Below, in pieces: positions 1 through 7,786 of a stretch of 16,391 nucleotides of DNA. Positions within the stretch are counted from its first letter, which is position 1, and every line of letters starts with the position of its first letter. This stretch comes from Acidobacteriaceae bacterium (lineage in GTDB: Bacteria; Acidobacteriota; Terriglobia; Terriglobales; SbA1). The position numbers and the translations under genes were made by a program. The notes under the pieces were generated by a model, which worked only from the letters and a program-made list of their open reading frames with translations, was not told the origin of the DNA and did no database searches. The stretch is from positions 1 to 16,391 of the forward strand of contig JAFAGX010000324.1 of the NCBI GenBank assembly GCA_019237515.1, read 5' to 3'.

Positions 1-928
1 CCGAATCAAATGCTGGACTGTAGTAGAGGGTGCTGTAAAGAAAGTTCTTCGCCCGGCGACGCTGATTTTCGATGTCTGCACTAAGGCTCACCAACCGGGA
101 ATGATGAACTCGCACATGATCCACGTTGAGAACACCGGCTTTTCGGATGTTTACCTCGGTTGTGCGGATAAGGTCGCCTACAAAGCAATCCAGCATTCGC
201 TTGAGTGCCTCGTTAAACTTCAGCTTTTCAGCGGCACTTGGCCATCTGTTCTCGGCTTCGCGATAGAACACATCGAACCCCGGGAGTCCCTGGCGAGTCT
301 CTTCGAGCGTCAGCAGGTGGGCCTCGTATCCATCGTCCAGGTCAGCCGCTGTATATGCAATTTCGTCGGCAAGATCAATAAGTTGGGCCTCCAGCGGTGG
401 ACGCTGATTTAGCAAGTATTCTGATAACTCGGGGAACTGGGCGGCGTCGTATTCGTGCGAATGTTTAATAATTCCTTCCCGCACTTCGAACGTCAGGTTC
501 AGTCCGCGAAAAGCCGCGTATCGCAATTCAAAATCCTCAACGATGCGCAATGCATGCAGGTTGTGGTCAAAAGAAGAACCGTGCTCGCGCATGGCGGAAT
601 CCAAAGCCTTCTCGCCGGCATGCCCGAATGGCGGATGACCCACATCATGGACCAGCGCCAGAGCCTCGACCAGGTCCACGTTCAGTCTGAGTTGAGCGGC
701 TATGGTGCGGGCAATCTGCGCCACTTCCAGCGTATGCGTCAACCGATTGCGGAAGTGATCGGAGTAGCGGCGGGTAAACACCTGGGTCTTTGAATCGAGC
801 CGTCGAAACGCGCGTGAGTGGATGACGCGGTCGCGATCACGCTGGAAATCATTGCGATAGGGATGCGGCAGCTCGGGATAGCGGCGTCCGCGAGAATCCT
901 CGACCAGCACGGCATAATCCGCCAGCAT
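1..928 (-). CDS. dgt: dGTP triphosphohydrolase-like HD-domain protein (C-terminus off the left edge)
   Basis: Translating the minus strand from the ATG at 928 gives an uninterrupted frame to the window edge (309 residues). It reads as a deoxyguanosinetriphosphate triphosphohydrolase-like protein, an enzyme family that cleaves dNTPs to deoxynucleoside plus triphosphate in the cytoplasm. The HD metal site is complete: His65 in RLTHTLEV, His94-Asp95 in HDVGHPPFGH, and Asp188 in LADEIAY. The N-terminus (LADYAV, DSRGRRYPE, then DRDRVIHSRAFRRL) is typical of the shorter bacterial dGTPase-like group. The start is fixed by an in-frame TAG 9-12 bases upstream. No Shine-Dalgarno is visible; instead TAGACT lies exactly 6 bases before the ATG, which could be a leaderless promoter. 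I estimate that about 60-80 C-terminal residues lie outside the window. Family assignment is secure; substrate specificity within dNTPs is not. Confidence 0.93.
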   Translation of the reverse strand, partial: MLADYAVLVEDSRGRRYPELPHPYRNDFQRDRDRVIHSRAFRRLDSKTQVFTRRYSDHFRNRLTHTLEVAQIARTIAAQLRLNVDLVEALALVHDVGHPPFGHAGEKALDSAMREHGSSFDHNLHALRIVEDFELRYAAFRGLNLTFEVREGIIKHSHEYDAAQFPELSEYLLNQRPPLEAQLIDLADEIAYTAADLDDGYEAHLLTLEETRQGLPGFDVFYREAENRWPSAAEKLKFNEALKRMLDCFVGDLIRTTEVNIRKAGVLNVDHVRVHHSRLVSLSADIENQRRRAKNFLYSTLYYSPAFDS

Positions 929-1000
929 GAAAGCAGTCTAGCAAACCGGTGCCGATCGTTGATGTGCTCTTGCCCGCCGCATGACGTCGGATCTGTAGGA

Positions 1001-1735
1001 TTAATCGGTTTGGTTTGTCAGATAAAAGTTGGCCAGCTCAAGATCAGCCGGAGTGGTGATTTTAATGTTGCGCGGCGACCCCATCACGACCGCGACTTCA
1101 TGCCCCGAACGCTCAACCAGTGAAGCCTCATCCGTGCCCACAAATCCATCGGCCGCAGCCTCATCAATCGCCTTTTTGATCACGTCATAGCGAAAGCCCT
1201 GAGGCGTTTGCGCCATAACGATCCGCTCACGCGGGATCGTTGAGGTGATCAAAGCTCCTTCCGCAGTCCGTTCCACTTGCTTGATTGTGTCGACCGCCGG
1301 AATCCCGGCGATAGCTGCCCCATACTTCTGCGCTGCCTGGATCACATTGTGAATGATTTCCTCGCTCACGAACGGCCGTACCGCATCATGAACGAGCACG
1401 ATATCGCCAGGAGCAGCGGAGATTGCTGCAATCGCATTCGCCACCGAATGTTGACGGTGCTCGCCACCTTCGACCGGCTGAACGCGTTTGTGCTTCAAGT
1501 TCTCGGATTCTCTCTCGACCATTTGCCGGAACGCATTCATCTCGTTAGCACGTACAGCAACTGAGATTTCCCCAACTTCCTGGTTCGCGGCAAACCGCCG
1601 CAATGTATGGACAAGGATTGGTATGCCGCCCAGTTCAGCAAATTGCTTGCTGGCCGCAGGCTTCTTGCCTCCCGCCGGAGCTGAGGCCATTCGCGTACCC
1701 AGGCCGGCAGCCGGAATGATTACCACGACCTTCAT
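1001..1735 (-). CDS. ispD: 2-C-methyl-D-erythritol 4-phosphate cytidylyltransferase
   Basis: IspD joins CTP and 2-C-methyl-D-erythritol 4-phosphate to form CDP-ME, the third step of the cytosolic MEP isoprenoid pathway. The 244-residue product shows the nucleotide-binding start PAAGLGTRM (residues 8-16), a lysine/glutamine loop (ASKQF, 28-32), RQHSV (94-98), VHDAVRPFV (115-123), and the late motifs TPQGF, GTDEASLVE and NIKITTPADL. The GTRM-to-KQF loop is longer than in E. coli and has Ser instead of the usual Pro before Lys30. I chose the ATG at 1735 because IspD normally begins immediately before VVVIIPAAG; a TTG four codons upstream is open but adds nothing recognisable. No strong Shine-Dalgarno is seen; TATACT lies 11 bases before the ATG. 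It follows the deoxynucleoside kinase gene on the same strand after an 80-base gap, so co-transcription is plausible. Confidence 0.95.
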   Translation of the reverse strand: MKVVVIIPAAGLGTRMASAPAGGKKPAASKQFAELGGIPILVHTLRRFAANQEVGEISVAVRANEMNAFRQMVERESENLKHKRVQPVEGGEHRQHSVANAIAAISAAPGDIVLVHDAVRPFVSEEIIHNVIQAAQKYGAAIAGIPAVDTIKQVERTAEGALITSTIPRERIVMAQTPQGFRYDVIKKAIDEAAADGFVGTDEASLVERSGHEVAVVMGSPRNIKITTPADLELANFYLTNQTD

Positions 1736-1815
1736 GGCGGGCTGCAAGTATACGAGTGCGGCAGACAGGTTTCAAATGGAGCGATATTCCAGCAAAACTC
1801 TCCGAAGCTATCAGT

Positions 1816-2481
1816 TCACGCGCTCGCCGCTTCCTGGCGGCCCAGCGGCAGGAAGTATTGTGTGCCTTTGATGGGAGCAGAAACTTTTCGCAACAATTCC
1901 TGCAGGTCCTCGTTGCGCTCCACAAAATCAATCTCTGAGGTGTTCACAATCAGCAGATCCGAAGAAGTGTAGTGAAAGAAGAAGTGTTCGTAGGCCTTGA
2001 TGACTTCTTGCAGATAATCTTCGCTGATCGCCTTCTCACTTACCGCGTTCTTTTTCTTAAGGCGCTTCTTAAGAACTTCCGGCGTGGCTTGCAGATAGAT
2101 GACGAGATCGGGAGTGGGCAGCTGCTCGCGAAAGTGATTGTAGTATCGGTTATAAGTGTCGAGTTCCTGGTCCGAGAGGTTCAGACAAGCGAAGATCTTG
2201 TCCTTTTCAAAAATGAAGTCGGTCACAACGTTTCGTTGCGATAGTGGTCCGACATCGAGGGCCTGCAGCTGTTCAAAGCGGCGAATCAGAAACGCGAACT
2301 GGGCCTGAAAGCCTGCTCCTCGTTCGCCTTCATAAAAGGAGGCGAGAAAGGGGTTGTCCTCGGGTTCCATTACCTGTTGGGCATTCAGGCGCTCGGCCAG
2401 AATTCCTGCCAGCGTGCTTTTCCCAACGCGAATGGGACCTTCCACTGCAATGTAACGAGGGAGATCAAAGAGATTGGCCAT
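1816..2481 (-). CDS. Deoxynucleoside kinase (dAK/dGK family)
   Basis: The 221-residue protein is a P-loop kinase that would phosphorylate deoxynucleosides to their 5'-monophosphates in the salvage pathway. Residues 13-23 hold the Walker A loop (GPIRVGKST). Further on are the family hallmark DFIFEKDKIFA, PDLVIYLQA before the LID, and a basic LID segment (KKRLKKKN). Length and motif order fit the bacterial deoxyadenosine/deoxyguanosine kinase family; the preferred base cannot be read from sequence. The open frame extends upstream to about 2625, but that part is low-complexity intergenic repeat, so the ATG at 2481 (MANLFDLPRYIAVEG) is used. A sigma70-like promoter lies 31-59 bases upstream. Many relatives have folK as neighbour; it is absent here, and ispD follows instead. 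Confidence 0.9.
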   Translation of the reverse strand: MANLFDLPRYIAVEGPIRVGKSTLAGILAERLNAQQVMEPEDNPFLASFYEGERGAGFQAQFAFLIRRFEQLQALDVGPLSQRNVVTDFIFEKDKIFACLNLSDQELDTYNRYYNHFREQLPTPDLVIYLQATPEVLKKRLKKKNAVSEKAISEDYLQEVIKAYEHFFFHYTSSDLLIVNTSEIDFVERNEDLQELLRKVSAPIKGTQYFLPLGRQEAASA

Positions 2482-2511
2482 GGTCTCGGAAGAATCGCTG
2501 CTTCGAATGGC

Positions 2512-2540
2512 AGAATATCGCGCCAGCGCGCGGCTTGCAA
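2512..2540 (-). promoter_or_regulatory. Candidate sigma70 promoter for the deoxynucleoside kinase gene
   Basis: On the minus strand TTGCAA (2540-2535) and TATTCT (2517-2512) are separated by exactly 17 bases, four matches out of six in each hexamer. Transcription would start near 2505, giving a leader of about 24 bases before the ATG at 2481. The call rests only on consensus similarity and spacing. Confidence 0.4.
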
Positions 2541-2582
2541 TTGCGCGAAAAGTAAACCCGTACGATTGCCAAGCTCCGAGTT

Positions 2583-2642
2583 CCAATTGCCAATTCTGGA
2601 AGAGCACCGAGATCGAAGTCGGCAATCGAAAATCCGCAATTT
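2583..2642. repeat. Degenerate heptamer repeats in the kinase/deacetylase intergenic region
   Basis: CCAATTG and CCAATTC are tandem heptamers at 2583-2596. A second run of 7-base units (GCAATCG, AAAATCC, GCAATTT) fills 2622-2642. The units share the core C/G-AAT-T/C but are eroded. Similar 7-base periodicity appears at 3374-3408 and 5993-6020, so this looks like a genome-wide intergenic repeat type rather than a single accident. Confidence 0.5.
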
Positions 2643-2666
2643 CCTTACGGTGTTTACAATGATGCC

Positions 2667-3413
2667 ATGTTGCGATCCGTAGTCAGCGTGGCTGGTGCTG
2701 CCGCGGCAGCTTGCGCCGCGGGTTATCAAACGATGTCCCCGACAGGACAGTGGTACGGACGAACGTTTGTCGGCTTGCCGCGTGGAGCAATGCAGTTGGC
2801 ACTGACCTATGACGATGGGCCTAATGATCCGCACACTCTTCGCCTTCTAGAAATCCTTGCAAAACACGAGGTACATGCGACTTTCTTTCTCATTGGTAAA
2901 TACGTCAAACTCCGCCCCGATCTGGCCCGAGAAATCCTCAAAGCTGGACACGCAATCGGGAACCACACGTTCTCGCATCCAAATTTGATCTTTGCTTCCG
3001 CGCGCCGAACTCGGCGCGAACTCGAAACTTGTTCGCAAGTCATTCAGGATGCCCTTGGCACGGAATCTCTTCTATTTCGTCCGCCCTTTGGTGGAAGGCG
3101 TCCCGGAACTCTGCGTGTAGCGCGAAGCCTGGGGCTCGAACCCATTATGTGGCGAGTCACCGGATACGATTGGCAAGGAAAAGCTGCCCAGTACGTCGAG
3201 CAGAAGGTGCGATCCCAGGTACGCGGTGGCGACGTTATCCTTCTGCATGACGGCAGCCATGTTGCTTTCGGTGCCGATCGCGCGCAGACGCTGATCGCGA
3301 CGGATCACTTGATTTCTTGGTGCAAATCGCAGGGATCTGAATTCTTAACCATTCCGCAGATGCTAGGAAGAACAGTTCCCAGCAATCAGTTCTCAGTTCT
3401 CAGCAGAGACTAA
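2667..3413 (+). CDS. NodB-type polysaccharide deacetylase
   Basis: This 248-residue protein belongs to carbohydrate esterase family 4, metal-dependent enzymes that remove N- or O-acetyl groups from peptidoglycan, chitin-like or exopolysaccharides. The NodB motifs are complete: TYDDGPN (47-53, catalytic and metal Asp49/Asp50), HATFFLIG (70-77), [10 protein letters not shown] (metal His100 and His104), RPPFGGRRP (138-146), an aromatic YDWQGK segment, and ILLHDGSH (191-198, catalytic His194). A short Ala-rich hydrophobic N-terminus (residues 5-20) suggests export or membrane anchoring; Cys16 lacks a proper lipobox. The last dozen residues come from a heptamer repeat and are probably not functional. 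The ATG at 2667 has no Shine-Dalgarno, but TACAAT lies 6 bases upstream. It stands alone on the plus strand between minus-strand genes, so its substrate cannot be inferred from context. Confidence 0.92.
   Translation: MLRSVVSVAGAAAAACAAGYQTMSPTGQWYGRTFVGLPRGAMQLALTYDDGPNDPHTLRLLEILAKHEVHATFFLIGKYVKLRPDLAREILKAGHAIGNHTFSHPNLIFASARRTRRELETCSQVIQDALGTESLLFRPPFGGRRPGTLRVARSLGLEPIMWRVTGYDWQGKAAQYVEQKVRSQVRGGDVILLHDGSHVAFGADRAQTLIATDHLISWCKSQGSEFLTIPQMLGRTVPSNQFSVLSRD
3374..3408. repeat. Tandem heptamer repeat at the 3' end of the deacetylase gene
   Basis: Five consecutive 7-base units all begin with AG: AGTTCCC, AGCAATC, AGTTCTC, AGTTCTC and AGCAGAG. The two central copies are identical. The run is inside the coding frame and encodes the protein's tail ([12 protein letters not shown]). 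Confidence 0.65.
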
Positions 3414-4711
3414 GCATGAGCAAGCGCGAACGCTTGTTTTGCCGCTGCGATTGTCTGCTCAATGTCTTCTGGTTTGTGAGCTGCGCTGAGAAAAGCCGCT
3501 TCGAACTGCGAGGGTGGAAGATAGATCCCGGCGTCCAGCATAGACCGGAAAAACCTGGCAAAGGCCTCGGCATCGGATTTAGCGGCGGAATTCCAGTCGG
3601 TCACGGGGCCCGCAGTGAAAAACCACGTGAACATTGAACCCACACGATTCGCGCAGATCGCAACCCCTGCCTCTTTGGCGGCAGCGGTCACGCCCGAGAC
3701 AAGTTCGGCGGATAACTTGTCAAGGCGCGGATATATTTCTCTCTTGTGCTCGCGGAGTTGACGTAACATTGCCAGTCCTGCCGCCATGGCTAGTGGATTT
3801 CCTGAAAGTGTGCCGGCTTGGTAGACCGGCCCGAGTGGGGCCACCAGGTCCATAATTTCCGCAGGTCCTCCATAAGCGCCAACTGGCAAGCCACCGCCAA
3901 TGATTTTCCCCATGGTAGTGAGATCGGGAGTGATGGTGTACAGTTCCTGCGCGCCGCCGAACGCCACGCGGAACCCGGTCATAACTTCATCAAAAATCAG
4001 AACGGCTTTGTCGCGTTGAGTAATCGCTCGTAGTGCCTCCAAGTACCCACGCGCCGGCGGAACACAGCCCATATTTCCCACAACCGGCTCTACGATCACG
4101 CAAGCAATCTGGTGCTTGAATTTGGCAAACGCCTGCTCCAACGCGTCAGTATCATTGAACGGAAGTGCAAGCGTGAACTGCGTGAACTCTTCCGGAACGC
4201 CGGCTGAACCCGGTATACCCAACGTCGCGACGCCCGAACCAGCCTTCACCAGCAGGGCGTCGGCATGGCCGTGATAGCAGCCTTCGAATTTAACAATGTA
4301 TTTACGTTTGGTATAGGCGCGAGCGAGACGAATCGCCGACATGGTGGCTTCGGTTCCCGAACTCACAAAACGCACTTTCTGGATGTGGGGGAAGGCCGAG
4401 AGCACGATCTCTGCGACATCGGCTTCCGTCGGGGTAGACGCTCCAAAGCTGGTGCCTTTGCACGCCGCCTCGCTGACTGCTTCCACGACTGCGGGCGCGG
4501 CGTGGCCAAGGATCAGCGGTCCCCAGGAGCCGATGTAATCGATGTAATCGTTTCCATCCGCATCATAGATGCGTGCGCCTTCGCCCCGCACGATGAACGG
4601 AGCCTCCCCTCCGACCGAACGGAAGGCCCGTACCGGCGAGTTCACCCCCCCTGGGATCATTAGCTCCGCCCTTTTTTGCAGCTTGCGCGAAATCTCGGTT
4701 TTTCGGGCCAT
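3410..4711 (-). CDS. hemL: Glutamate-1-semialdehyde 2,1-aminomutase
   Basis: HemL converts glutamate-1-semialdehyde to 5-aminolevulinate, the C5-pathway step that feeds haem and other tetrapyrroles; it is a cytosolic PLP enzyme. The 433-residue product shows [11 protein letters not shown] (20-30), the phosphate-binding [11 protein letters not shown] (116-126), [10 protein letters not shown] (142-151), FDEVMTGFR (240-248) and the PLP Schiff-base Lys269 in [14 protein letters not shown]. Length is normal. I chose the ATG at 4711 because a strong GAGGAGG sits 5-6 bases upstream; an ATG nine codons earlier lacks any ribosome site. The TAG stop (3412-3410) overlaps the TAA of the convergent deacetylase gene. 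The upstream DUF481 gene is on the same strand but 172 bases away, so independent transcription is likely. Confidence 0.97.
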   Translation of the reverse strand: MARKTEISRKLQKRAELMIPGGVNSPVRAFRSVGGEAPFIVRGEGARIYDADGNDYIDYIGSWGPLILGHAAPAVVEAVSEAACKGTSFGASTPTEADVAEIVLSAFPHIQKVRFVSSGTEATMSAIRLARAYTKRKYIVKFEGCYHGHADALLVKAGSGVATLGIPGSAGVPEEFTQFTLALPFNDTDALEQAFAKFKHQIACVIVEPVVGNMGCVPPARGYLEALRAITQRDKAVLIFDEVMTGFRVAFGGAQELYTITPDLTTMGKIIGGGLPVGAYGGPAEIMDLVAPLGPVYQAGTLSGNPLAMAAGLAMLRQLREHKREIYPRLDKLSAELVSGVTAAAKEAGVAICANRVGSMFTWFFTAGPVTDWNSAAKSDAEAFARFFRSMLDAGIYLPPSQFEAAFLSAAHKPEDIEQTIAAAKQAFALAHA

Positions 4712-4883
4712 GGAGCCTCCTCGCGAGTCTATCAGCATGGTAGCAGCGCAGTATCAGGCTGCAGCGCGCTTCATCACTGAAAGGTGTGATCCTCTTCCCT
4801 GAAATGAATATTTCCAGCCCACGCTTCGCGGCGGGGCAAAGCCTGTGAACTCCGTAAACACCGCAAAGCAACCCGTCCGGTAC

Positions 4884-5969
4884 TCAGTGTGTGAAGGCTA
4901 CATTGAGCCCGGTTGTCAGTAGAACGTCGTTCTTCTTCTTTCCCAGCGGCGGGTTAGTCACATATATATCGCCAAACGCATTCTGCCAGCTGAACCATTT
5001 ACTTAGTTTTGTTACCGTTCCGAAGTTGAAAGTTGTGCGGTATTGCCCTCCGCTCTGCGTCAGATCGGGGAAGTAATAGGCCTTTTCGGTGACAACCGTT
5101 GAGGCGCCCAACTTGTGCATGAATTCCTCGCCGACGGTGAGGGCGGCAAATCTCTTAATAATCGGAGGCTGTGCCGGTGTGGTCGCAGTGGCGGCCACCA
5201 AACCGTAACTCTCACGCGTATAGTTAAGGCCCCCGAGAAAATCGAGCGTGGTCTGGCTGGTATTGATGACGTGGACCCCAAGGCCGCCACCGAATATCGA
5301 ACGCAAGTTCAATTCCTGCAGGGCGTCGGTCTGAAAGTCTGCACTGCCATAGCCGAACAGGACTTTAGTGAGATTGCGGCTATAGCGAGCCCCGCCTTGA
5401 TCCGTGTTGGCGGTCACGTGCGGTGCCGCTCCCGCAGCGTTATTCGTCGCATAGACCGTATTTTCGTACATGGTGATTTCGTCATTTGAGGTCTTGCGAT
5501 CTCCCGTGAAAGCCAGCGACAGGCTTCGAGTGTCGCTGTTGCCGCCGGTCAATGCGAAACCGACGGTTGCGCCGCCCGCCCATCCTCGCCAGAGGGGCGG
5601 GTGCAGCGCCTGTTCGTAAGCGGCTTGCTCTTGGTCGTTGCGGAGAGCAGTGACTTCATCCTTGGGAACATTGATTGCTCCCGCCGGGCTCGCGACAACA
5701 AAGTTGCCATCGGAAGTTGTGACGGTACCCGCGAAAGTCTTGCCATTTTGGCTTGCCACGTGCAACGCCTGAGTGGAACTGATTTCCTGGACTGCAGTCC
5801 ATTTAATGGTGATCTCGTCCGCATAGTCGGTTTTGAGCGTCAGAGTTTTCTGGTCGGATTTGGTGATCGTCCCACTGAGGCGGTCGCCGTTGCTGAGTAC
5901 CACTTGGTCGGCAAGCGCGAATGAAGAAACCAAGATAACCACCGATGCGAACAGAAGGAGCGGGCGCAT
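4884..5969 (-). CDS. DUF481-family outer-membrane beta-barrel protein
   Basis: The 361-residue product has a clean signal peptide (MRPLLLFASVVILVSSFALA, cleavage after Ala20). Two related small beta modules follow: QVVLSNGDRLSGTITKSD at about 22-39, and LHVASQNGKTFAGTVTTSDG further on. From about residue 120 a DUF481 (YdiY-like, salt-stress-induced outer membrane protein) barrel begins with WRGWAGGATVGFALTGGNSD, with alternating amphipathic strands to the end (TTGLNVAFTH). The family is predicted to be an outer-membrane barrel; its function is not established. The ATG at 5969 is chosen because GGAGG lies 6-7 bases upstream and the signal peptide starts there; the open frame extends to a TTG at 5987 that overlaps this Shine-Dalgarno. 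It is a single gene between hemL and tatA. Confidence 0.88.
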   Translation of the reverse strand: MRPLLLFASVVILVSSFALADQVVLSNGDRLSGTITKSDQKTLTLKTDYADEITIKWTAVQEISSTQALHVASQNGKTFAGTVTTSDGNFVVASPAGAINVPKDEVTALRNDQEQAAYEQALHPPLWRGWAGGATVGFALTGGNSDTRSLSLAFTGDRKTSNDEITMYENTVYATNNAAGAAPHVTANTDQGGARYSRNLTKVLFGYGSADFQTDALQELNLRSIFGGGLGVHVINTSQTTLDFLGGLNYTRESYGLVAATATTPAQPPIIKRFAALTVGEEFMHKLGASTVVTEKAYYFPDLTQSGGQYRTTFNFGTVTKLSKWFSWQNAFGDIYVTNPPLGKKKNDVLLTTGLNVAFTH

Positions 5970-5992
5970 GAAGGTCCTCCAATACAATCCTT

Positions 5993-6020
5993 GAGTTTAG
6001 GAGTTAGGAAATTGAATTTG
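5993..6020. repeat. Degenerate heptamer run upstream of the DUF481 gene
   Basis: Four 7-base units beginning with G (GAGTTTA, GGAGTTA, GGAAATT, GAATTTG) lie end to end in the tatA-DUF481 gap. This is weaker than the run at 3374-3408 but has the same period. The rest of this 164-base gap (5970-6135) shows no recognisable promoter or terminator. Confidence 0.35.
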
Positions 6021-6135
6021 AAAGCTAGAGGATCAACTTACCTGATGGGCCAGTTACAGGACAAGCAGGAGGCGTGAGACTCGTAGATCGCAAGCTGGGT
6101 GAATGCGCTGCCGGCAACACAGAAGGAAAGGGGAA

Positions 6136-6336
6136 TTAGCTTTTGAGTTCGGCACCTTTATTGTCTGTCGAAGCGGTCTTCGGCTGGTCGGGATGGTCCT
6201 TCATGCCTTCTTTCAACGCGCGGATGCCCTCGCCGATGCCCTTGCCTAATTCCGGCAGCTTTTTGGGGCCAAACACCAGCAAGGCAATAAAGAAAATCAC
6301 CAGAAGGTGCATGGGCTGAAATAGACCTTCAAACAT
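6136..6336 (-). CDS. tatA: Sec-independent translocase subunit TatA/TatE
   Basis: The 66-residue protein has the TatA plan. A short periplasmic N-terminus (MFEGLFQPMH) precedes one membrane helix (residues about 9-23), the hinge FGPKKLPELG (23-32) and an amphipathic helix (KGIGEGIRALKEGM), followed by a polar Lys/Asp-rich tail. TatA oligomers form the passage for folded twin-arginine substrates together with TatC. The start at 6336 is supported by TGGAGG four bases upstream; the open frame continues seven codons to a TTG, which would destroy the family N-terminus. No tatC or tatB is adjacent, so this is a stand-alone tatA, common outside Proteobacteria. A TatA-like assignment is firm; TatA versus TatB-like use cannot be settled here. 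Confidence 0.93.
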   Translation of the reverse strand: MFEGLFQPMHLLVIFFIALLVFGPKKLPELGKGIGEGIRALKEGMKDHPDQPKTASTDNKGAELKS

Positions 6337-6381
6337 AAAACCTCCAAAGACACACAACCGCTTACTTAAACCTTACCGGAC

Positions 6382-6387
6382 AGTATA
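6382..6387 (-). promoter_or_regulatory. Possible -10 element for tatA
   Basis: TATACT on the minus strand matches the -10 consensus in five of six positions. Transcription would start near 6375, about 38 bases before the tatA ATG, leaving room for the Shine-Dalgarno. No convincing -35 is present at 16-18 bases; CTTCCA is the nearest fit. Confidence 0.28.
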
Positions 6388-6432
6388 TTCCCCAGTCAAC
6401 TGGGTGGAAGGGAAGTTAACGGACCAGATCAG

Positions 6433-7662
6433 CTAATTCGGTGTTTCGCCACAGGCCGCCAGCCGTGAGCCGAAAACTTTGCACACCAGTCGACCCAACC
6501 GGACGAGGTGATAAACGAAAGCAAGGTTCTCCGGGAGACGTACGGCTGACCACTCGCCCGTTCCAGGAGTCCAAACCAGACGCCACAAGAACCGGAGTCT
6601 GTCCCGCCATCGTTCCCTCAACCGCAGCATGAAATTGAAATAATCCAGGGATTCTGTCTCGCATGATGTCCCCTCGGACAACCTGCACGAAATCTGTTCG
6701 GTAAGAATTTCGCTTAACGAATCCTGACCGCACCAATTCTGCAGGAGATTTGGCAAATCCGAACCAAGCAACCTGTGCGCCAGCATTACCGAAACTGCCA
6801 AAATACGTCTGATCCCTAACCGCTCCGCTGCTGCCCATACTATGTCCCAATGAATTTTGGGTGAGCCGGCCAGTTCGGCGATATCGCATACCCACGAAAG
6901 CTGAACCCAAATGTGCTTCGCGGCGTGAACACAGAGTACGAGGAGCAAGTCATCTTCACACAGGGTTGCAAATGAGCGCCCTCCCAAGTTGACCTGCTCT
7001 GCTCTGGCAAATAGCGTCTCGATATCAAAGTCGACGGAGTAGAAGCGCGGGAGAATCCTCCATTTGAGTTCCAGAGCGTGCGGGCCTGCAACTCCGTCGA
7101 AGGCGTATTCGTAACCTGAGGCAATAAACTGTCGTTCTTCAGGAAGCTGCAAGCTGATCTGGGGCTTGTAGCCCAAATCAGATAGGGCCTTTTTAGCCGC
7201 GGGGACTCCGCCCGGTGGAACCAGAATGTCGAGGTCACAGAACTGCCGCGCAGTCACATCTCCGTACAAGGCCTCCGCCAGTAGGGGCCCCTTATACGGC
7301 ATTGCCTTGATTCCTCGATTCTCCAGGTGTCGTACCACACGAGCCAGTTCACTGCTGAGACACAAAGCCCTGCGAGCGCTGTCTTCGTATGTCGTGCGCA
7401 CGATTGAAAGCTCCGACCTCGTCAGGAACTCCGAATGTGCGAGTAAGAATCGATACACCTGTGGAACAACTCTATGCTCTAGCGCAAGCTTGATAAATCC
7501 GATCAGGTTGCCTGTGTTAAGGACGTGTTCGAGATCATAACCATCGATTGCGGGCCGTGCACAGCAGGTTAGCAGCAACGTGAATTCGGCGGTTCGGTTC
7601 GCGCGGCACGCTTTTTGACTGCGATGATCTACCTGAGGTATTTGCGGGCAAGCAGTGCTCAT
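6433..7662 (-). CDS. Uncharacterised nucleotidyltransferase-like protein (NTP_transf_5 type)
   Basis: The 409-residue protein matches the uncharacterised nucleotidyltransferase group (NTP_transf_5). The core is IKAMPYKGPLLAEALYGD (118-135) followed by FCDLDILVPP (141-150), giving the Lys-Gly...Tyr...Asp-x-Asp pattern of this polymerase-beta-like fold. Further on are the conserved LELKWRI segment (198-203) and an EDDLLLVLCVHAAKHIW stretch (236-252) with two histidines. The substrate is unknown. In other bacteria such proteins lie in exopolysaccharide clusters and in some lasso-peptide clusters with kinases and ABC transporters; that is family knowledge, not shown here. The ATG at 7662 has no Shine-Dalgarno and an AT-rich upstream stretch. 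It diverges from an ABC exporter across a 124-base gap. The N-terminal 40 residues are poorly recognisable and Cys-rich. Confidence 0.8.
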   Translation of the reverse strand: MSTACPQIPQVDHRSQKACRANRTAEFTLLLTCCARPAIDGYDLEHVLNTGNLIGFIKLALEHRVVPQVYRFLLAHSEFLTRSELSIVRTTYEDSARRALCLSSELARVVRHLENRGIKAMPYKGPLLAEALYGDVTARQFCDLDILVPPGGVPAAKKALSDLGYKPQISLQLPEERQFIASGYEYAFDGVAGPHALELKWRILPRFYSVDFDIETLFARAEQVNLGGRSFATLCEDDLLLVLCVHAAKHIWVQLSWVCDIAELAGSPKIHWDIVWAAAERLGIRRILAVSVMLAHRLLGSDLPNLLQNWCGQDSLSEILTEQISCRLSEGTSCETESLDYFNFMLRLRERWRDRLRFLWRLVWTPGTGEWSAVRLPENLAFVYHLVRLGRLVCKVFGSRLAACGETPN

Positions 7663-7712
7663 GAATTAAAAATGAACAAATTCAGTCAGCCGGTAAACCG
7701 TTCTCTCGAACC

Positions 7713-7718
7713 TATAAT
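7713..7718 (+). promoter_or_regulatory. Candidate -10 element for the ABC transporter genes
   Basis: A perfect TATAAT lies in the divergent gap, 68 bases before the ATPase ATG. Transcription would begin near 7725 with a leader of about 60 bases. No good -35 hexamer is visible at 16-18 bases upstream, so the call is tentative. Confidence 0.4.
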
Positions 7719-7786
7719 GACAGAGGCTGATTGCCGTTTCCGCTGCAATTCCGGTGAGAGTTGCCCAACTTGGCACTGCTGAACTG

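Noticed and set aside
4265..4663. 132-residue plus-strand open frame
   Set aside because: Antisense shadow of hemL, which is unambiguous on the other strand.
5970..5987. TTG start for the DUF481 protein adding six residues
   Set aside because: It would place the GGAGG ribosome site inside the coding region and spoil the signal peptide start.
6391..6404. CCCAG-TCAA-CTGGG as terminator between tatA and the nucleotidyltransferase gene
   Set aside because: Five-base-pair stem with no T-run; it overlaps the probable tatA promoter region.
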